Notes under the pieces: generated by a model
Databases searched by the model: none
What the model was told of the DNA's origin: nothing
The model's input: the letters and a program-made list of their open reading frames with translations, nothing else
Translations under genes and position numbers: made by a program
Shown: one piece after another, positions 60,401 to 64,000 of the stretch
Layout: each line of letters opens with the position of its first letter
Position numbering within the stretch: position 1 is the stretch's first letter
Source: Nonomuraea spiralis
Lineage (GTDB): Bacteria > Actinomycetota > Actinomycetes > Streptosporangiales > Streptosporangiaceae
Direction: 5' to 3'
Assembly (NCBI RefSeq): GCF_014648435.1
Contig: NZ_BMRC01000005.1
Coordinates: 62,001 to 126,000, forward strand
Length of the DNA: 64,000 bases

Positions 60401-61220
60401 CGCCCACCACCACGTGTGGGAGCCGGCACGACGGCCGCACCGGTGGCTGGAGGACCCCGCGCTGGCTCCCGTCCGGGCCGACTTCACCCCGGCCGCCTAC
60501 GCCGTCGAGGCGGCGGCGGCCGGGGTGAGCGGCGCGGTCCTGGTCCAGGTGCTGCACGACCCGGCCGAGACCAGGGAGTTCCTCGCCGTGGCCGCCGCCT
60601 GGCCGCTGGTGGCGGGCGTCGTCGGCTGGGCCGACCTCGCCGCGCCAGACCTGGCAGGCGAGCTGGACGCCCTCGCCGCCGCGCCCGGCGGCGGCAGGCT
60701 GGCCGGCCTGCGGCACCTGGCCTTCGCCGACCCGGATCCGCGCTGGCTCGGCCGCGACGACGTACGGCGCGGCCTGGCCCTGCTCGGCCGCCGCGGCCTC
60801 GCCTACGACCTGGTGATCGGGCCGCACCAGCTCCCCCTGGCCGCCGCGACGGCCAGGGCGCTGCCCGGCGTCGCCTTCGTACTGGACCACCTGGGCAACC
60901 CGCCCGTCGGGAACGGGGACCCGCGTCCCTGGGCGGACGGCCTCAGGGAACTGGCCCGGCTGCCCAACGTCACCTGCAAGCTGTCCGGCCTGGCCCGTCC
61001 CGGCCGCGACGCCGCCCTGCTGCGCCCCTACACCGAGGTGGCGCTCGACGCCTTCGGCCCCGACCGGCTCATGTACGGCTCCGACTGGCCGCTCTGCCTG
61101 CTCGGCGGCTCGTACGCGGCCTGGGCCGGGACGGTCGACGCTCTCATCGCCACGCTGTCGCCGGACGAGCGCGCCGCCGTGCTCCACCGGACGGCGACGG
61201 CCGTCTACCACCTCACCTGA
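60378..61220 (+). CDS. Amidohydrolase family 2 (L-fuconolactonase/rhamnonolactonase-like)
   Basis: 280 residues from a TTG at 60378, supported by GGAGAGG (60363-60369) 8 nt upstream; it overlaps the preceding gene by 23 nt and no later ATG or GTG would keep the metal motif. The start is IDAHHHVW (metal His pair), then FVLDHLGNP with His, NVTCKLSGLA, and the terminal acid in MYGSDWPLC. These are hallmarks of COG3618 lactonases acting on fucono- or rhamnono-lactones. Fits between the Gfo/Idh dehydrogenase and the aldonate dehydratase of the other arm. Confidence 0.85.
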   Translation: MRSRSRIDAHHHVWEPARRPHRWLEDPALAPVRADFTPAAYAVEAAAAGVSGAVLVQVLHDPAETREFLAVAAAWPLVAGVVGWADLAAPDLAGELDALAAAPGGGRLAGLRHLAFADPDPRWLGRDDVRRGLALLGRRGLAYDLVIGPHQLPLAAATARALPGVAFVLDHLGNPPVGNGDPRPWADGLRELARLPNVTCKLSGLARPGRDAALLRPYTEVALDAFGPDRLMYGSDWPLCLLGGSYAAWAGTVDALIATLSPDERAAVLHRTATAVYHLT

Positions 61221-61237
61221 GACCCGAGGGAGATCCC

Positions 61238-62224
61238 ATGCCACTGTTCGACCTGCCGCTCGACGAGCTCGCCGGCTACCGGCCCGCCGTCCACCGCCCC
61301 GACGACTTCGACGACTTCTGGAAGACCACCCTCGACGCGCAGGGCCCGGCCGCCCCCGTCTTCACCCCCGTGGACGCCGGCCTGCCCCTGGTCGAGGTGT
61401 ACGACGTCACCTTCTCCGGCTACGGCGGCGCCCCCATCCGCTGCTGGCTGGTGCTGCCCGCCGCGCCCGCGTCCGCGCCTGTGCCCTGCGTCGTGCAGTA
61501 CCTCGGTTACGGCCGGGGCAGGGGAGAGCCGTACTCGTGGCTGACCTGGCCCGCCGCCGGGTACGCCACGCTCGTCATGGACAGCAGGGGACAGGGCATG
61601 GTCTCCGCCGAACACCTCGGGGCCACCCCCGACCCCCTCGGCGCGACCCAGGGCATGCTGACCCACGGCGTGCTCGACCGCGACGGCTACTACTACCGCA
61701 GGCTCTACACCGACGCCGTGCTCGCCGTCGAGGCGGCCCGCGCCCATCCGGCCGTCGACCCCGCGCGGATCCTGGTGGCCGGCGTGAGCCAGGGCGGCGG
61801 CCTCGCGCTGGCCGTCGCGGGCCTGCGGCCGGACGTGGCCGGCGCGCTCGTCGACGTGCCGTTCCTGTGCCACTTCAGGCGCGGCGTGGAACTGGTCGGC
61901 ACCGAGCCGTACGCCGAGATCACCCGGTTCTGCGCGGCCAACCGCAGCGTGATCGACCGCGTCTTCGACACCCTGTCCTACGTCGACGGCGTCAACCACG
62001 CGGCCAGGGCCACCGCGCCCGCCCTGTTCTCCGTCGGCCTCATGGACCAGACGTGCCCGCCCTCCACCGTGTACGCCGCCTTCAACGCCTACGCCGGGCC
62101 CGCCGAGATCGTCGTGCACCCGTTCAACGGGCACGAGGGCGGCGCCTCGACCCGGCTGCGCGGGCAGCTCGCCTGGGCGGAGAAGGTGATCGTGAGCATC
62201 CCGGGGGAGCCCGGTCAGTCCTGA
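61238..62224 (+). CDS. Acetylxylan esterase/cephalosporin-C deacetylase (AXE1, CE7-like)
   Basis: 328 residues, the usual CE7 size (about 320). MDSRGQGM is the CE7 signature, the nucleophile is in AGVSQGGGLAL, Asp in GLMDQTCPPST and His in FNGHEGG. Deacetylates acetylated mono- or oligosaccharides in the cytosol; no signal peptide. Last gene of the sugar operon, 17 nt after the lactonase stop. Confidence 0.92.
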   Translation: MPLFDLPLDELAGYRPAVHRPDDFDDFWKTTLDAQGPAAPVFTPVDAGLPLVEVYDVTFSGYGGAPIRCWLVLPAAPASAPVPCVVQYLGYGRGRGEPYSWLTWPAAGYATLVMDSRGQGMVSAEHLGATPDPLGATQGMLTHGVLDRDGYYYRRLYTDAVLAVEAARAHPAVDPARILVAGVSQGGGLALAVAGLRPDVAGALVDVPFLCHFRRGVELVGTEPYAEITRFCAANRSVIDRVFDTLSYVDGVNHAARATAPALFSVGLMDQTCPPSTVYAAFNAYAGPAEIVVHPFNGHEGGASTRLRGQLAWAEKVIVSIPGEPGQS

Positions 62225-62853
62225 ACGCCGGGCAGCCTCAGTGCGAGCTGGAAGCGGCTGCGGGCGTCGTACCGGTCCATGAGGGCGCGCACGGTCGCCG
62301 CGACGGTCCGCTCGCTGATCCCGAGGCGGCGGGCGACGACCGGGTCCGTGCAGCCGTCGGCCAGCAACGCCACCACCTCCCGCTCGCGCCGGGTCAGCGC
62401 GGGCAGCGGGGCGGCCGTCCAGTGGCGTTCGAACAGCGCGATCAGCCCGGCCACCAGCGGACGTGACCAGACCTCCAGGCAGCCGGCCTCCGGGTCGTCC
62501 CGGTCGGCGGGCAGCAGAGCCACCCGGCGGTCGAGGACCATGAGCGAGGTGGGCAGGCTCTCGGCCCTGCGGTGGTCGCCGTCGAGCACCATGAGGTCGT
62601 CGGCGGTGACCACCGGCGTGGCGGCCCCGACCGGCGCCATCGTGCGCAGCAGCACCCCCCGCGCCCAGCGGTCCCTGGCTCCGGGCAGGGCCCGCTGGAC
62701 CGCCTCGTCGTCGATGGTCATGGCGTCGTAGAAGGCCAGATGCTCGTGGCGGGCGCGGGACAACAACTCGCGCTCGCGCGCGACCGCCTGGCCGGCGGGG
62801 ATGCGCCGCACCTGAGGCCCGAGCGGGACGGCCGGAACCAGCACGTGGCTCAT
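62215..62853 (-). CDS. LuxR-type helix-turn-helix regulator
   Basis: 212 residues from the ATG at 62853, two bases after the stop of the upstream gene. The N-terminal 140 residues have no receiver or PAS motif that I recognise. The C-terminal domain (about 148-205) is LuxR-like with LTRREREVVALLADGCTD and the recognition helix ISERTVAATVRALMD. Its 3' end overlaps the convergent esterase gene by 10 nt. Possibly an effector-sensing regulator working with the protein encoded upstream. Confidence 0.8.
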   Translation of the reverse strand: MSHVLVPAVPLGPQVRRIPAGQAVARERELLSRARHEHLAFYDAMTIDDEAVQRALPGARDRWARGVLLRTMAPVGAATPVVTADDLMVLDGDHRRAESLPTSLMVLDRRVALLPADRDDPEAGCLEVWSRPLVAGLIALFERHWTAAPLPALTRREREVVALLADGCTDPVVARRLGISERTVAATVRALMDRYDARSRFQLALRLPGVQD

Positions 62854-62855
62854 TC

Positions 62856-63440
62856 TCACATGCTCCACGCCTCGTGGACGGTGGTGATGGCCGAGGAGCT
62901 GGGCCGCCCGCCGGGCCAGGTCACGGCGGGAACGCCCGGCACGGCCCGGCCGTCGATCGTGATCGAGGCGTGCGCGCACGGGATGATCTGCATGGACAGC
63001 CCGTGGCTCGCGCCCCGCAGGGGGAAGTCGGCCATCGCGAAGGGCCGGGCGTCGAGGGGCCCGGTGATGCCGACCGTCAAGCCGGCCGCCGCGGCGTACG
63101 CGCCCGTGGCCGGATCGACGCGCAGCTCCACGGCGGCCCGCTCCACCCGTGCGGCGGGCCAGGACGGCAGGGCCCTGGCCTCGTCGAAGTGCCGCACGAA
63201 GTGCTCCTCGATCCACGCGCCCAGCCGCGGGTCGTCGCTCACGACGCGCAGCCCGGCCGGCGTCCAGACCACCAGGACCGAGCCCGAGCCGTGCGTGGAC
63301 CAGTCGACCTGCCACAGCGACGCGTACCCGGTGGGCGTGTCGCCGTCGTACAGGGTGACGTAGGGGTTGGCTCCGGCCAGCAGCGGCACGCGGGTCACGT
63401 AGGCGCTGGTCAGGTCGTCGCCCACTTCACTGCTGAGCAT
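62856..63440 (-). CDS. Protein of unknown function
   Basis: 194 residues. Beta-rich sequence with Trp-containing segments (ASLWQVDWSTHGSGSVLVVW) and an Asp/His-rich middle part; no signal peptide or TM helix. Directly upstream of and probably co-translated with the LuxR-type gene. I recognise no family. Third-position GC supports it as a true gene. Confidence 0.55.
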   Translation of the reverse strand: MLSSEVGDDLTSAYVTRVPLLAGANPYVTLYDGDTPTGYASLWQVDWSTHGSGSVLVVWTPAGLRVVSDDPRLGAWIEEHFVRHFDEARALPSWPAARVERAAVELRVDPATGAYAAAAGLTVGITGPLDARPFAMADFPLRGASHGLSMQIIPCAHASITIDGRAVPGVPAVTWPGGRPSSSAITTVHEAWSM

Positions 63441-63524
63441 GAGCCGATCCTGTCACGCTCCGGCCGTGAGGGGCACAACCGGTTGCGGGTTCCCGCAAAC
63501 CCCTTGACGGCCGCCCGTTCCGCC

Positions 63525-64000
63525 TCAGGACGTGAGCGGCGGGATGTTGTGGTTGACGCGGAACACCTGGGCCGGGTCGTACCGCGCCTTGAGCGTGGCC
63601 AGCCGCCGGTGAGCGGCCGCGGTGTAGGCCCGCCGGACCCGTTCGGGGGTCGAGTCGTGGTCGAACAGGAAGCCCGGCAACATCGTGCCGGTGTCCCAGC
63701 GGCGCAGCCGTCCCAGGATGCCGTCGGCGGTCCGGCGTGCCGCGTCGGCCTGCCCGGACGGGCCCGGCAGCCGCATCCACAACAGGAACTCCGCGCCCTG
63801 CGTGCTGACCGCGTGCGGCCGGGCGGGCGGCCGGTCCAGCGCCCCGCCCAGGTGACGCAGCTCGATGCCGGGGAACGGGCCCCCGGTCGCCGAGGGGCCG
63901 ATGAACGAGACCAGCTCCGCCACGGCGTCGTCGTCCAGGTCGCGCAGCAACGCGCTGCGCAGGTGCGCCGACACCGGGCCTTTGGGGTCCTGGTGGATTT
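63525..64000 (-). CDS. FAD-linked oxidoreductase with berberine-bridge (BBE) C-terminus, 5' end cut by window
   Basis: Only the C-terminal 157 residues are in the window; the frame is open to the right edge. The end has the BBE motif YDPAQVFRVNHNIPP, and ARRTADGILGRLRRWDTG resembles the segment before it in PCMH-type FAD oxidases. The covalent-FAD residues would be in the missing part. Such enzymes oxidise sugars or natural products in actinomycetes. Confidence 0.8.
   Translation of the reverse strand, partial: IHQDPKGPVSAHLRSALLRDLDDDAVAELVSFIGPSATGGPFPGIELRHLGGALDRPPARPHAVSTQGAEFLLWMRLPGPSGQADAARRTADGILGRLRRWDTGTMLPGFLFDHDSTPERVRRAYTAAAHRRLATLKARYDPAQVFRVNHNIPPLTS

Overview
The window is about 72-75% GC by eye, with GC-saturated third codon positions, many GTG starts and dense 1-8 nt gene overlaps. 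It is a chromosomal segment of a filamentous actinomycete. A Streptosporangiaceae-like soil genus is my guess, inferred from style and gene content rather than from a marker gene. I see no rRNA, tRNA, CRISPR array, insertion sequence or phage module.

Region by region. 0-1.8 kb: a persulfide-stress pair, a CstB-like persulfide dioxygenase-rhodanese running off the left edge and its CsoR/CstR-type repressor, each preceded by a GC-rich palindromic operator. 1.8-16.8 kb: mixed housekeeping and regulatory genes: an XRE-cupin regulator; an ECF sigma factor with a membrane partner and a divergent secreted protein separated by a large inverted repeat; an Orn/Lys/Arg decarboxylase; a NarL-type two-component system; a MocR regulator with a divergent enoyl-CoA hydratase; a ricin-type lectin; TetR plus FAD monooxygenase; and an azoreductase plus SMR exporter facing a TetR gene. 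16.8-22.1 kb: little-known genes, including a two-TM protein, a DUF4132 protein and a coiled-coil membrane protein with an apparent frameshift. 22.1-26 kb: class Ia ribonucleotide reductase nrdAB behind two NrdR boxes and a cobalamin riboswitch. 26-38 kb: LysE exporter, PhoB-type two-component system, L,D-transpeptidase lipoprotein, a gene-poor stretch, RebD/VioB-type ferritin-like protein, ArsR with MFS exporter, and a set of oxidoreductase and hydrolase genes with a MarR regulator.

38-50 kb is the most coherent block. It holds a ribosome hibernation factor, PNPOx-like protein, flavohemoprotein, two hemerythrins, an NMO-family flavoprotein, a radical SAM/SPASM protein, a CopD-like membrane protein, an Acg-type nitroreductase and a large three-part copper nitrite reductase. 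Six copies of a GGGAC-N4-GTCCC-like palindrome sit upstream of several of these genes. The motif resembles the mycobacterial DosR/DevR box, so I infer a hypoxia/nitric-oxide (dormancy) regulon: nitrite is reduced to NO by NirK, NO is removed by Hmp, di-iron proteins sense or repair, and ribosomes are silenced by HPF.

50-62.2 kb is a carbohydrate island around a MurR/RpiR regulator. One arm encodes a Gfo/Idh dehydrogenase and a rhamnonate-dehydratase-like enolase. The other encodes a SIS protein, an NgcEFG-like ABC importer, a BadF-type sugar kinase, a secreted protein with duplicated modules and a glycosidase-like domain, a lactonase-like amidohydrolase and an acetyl esterase. Together they suggest uptake, deacetylation and partly oxidative catabolism of an amino- or deoxy-sugar oligosaccharide. 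The right end has a LuxR-type regulator, an unknown protein and a 5'-truncated BBE-type FAD oxidoreductase.
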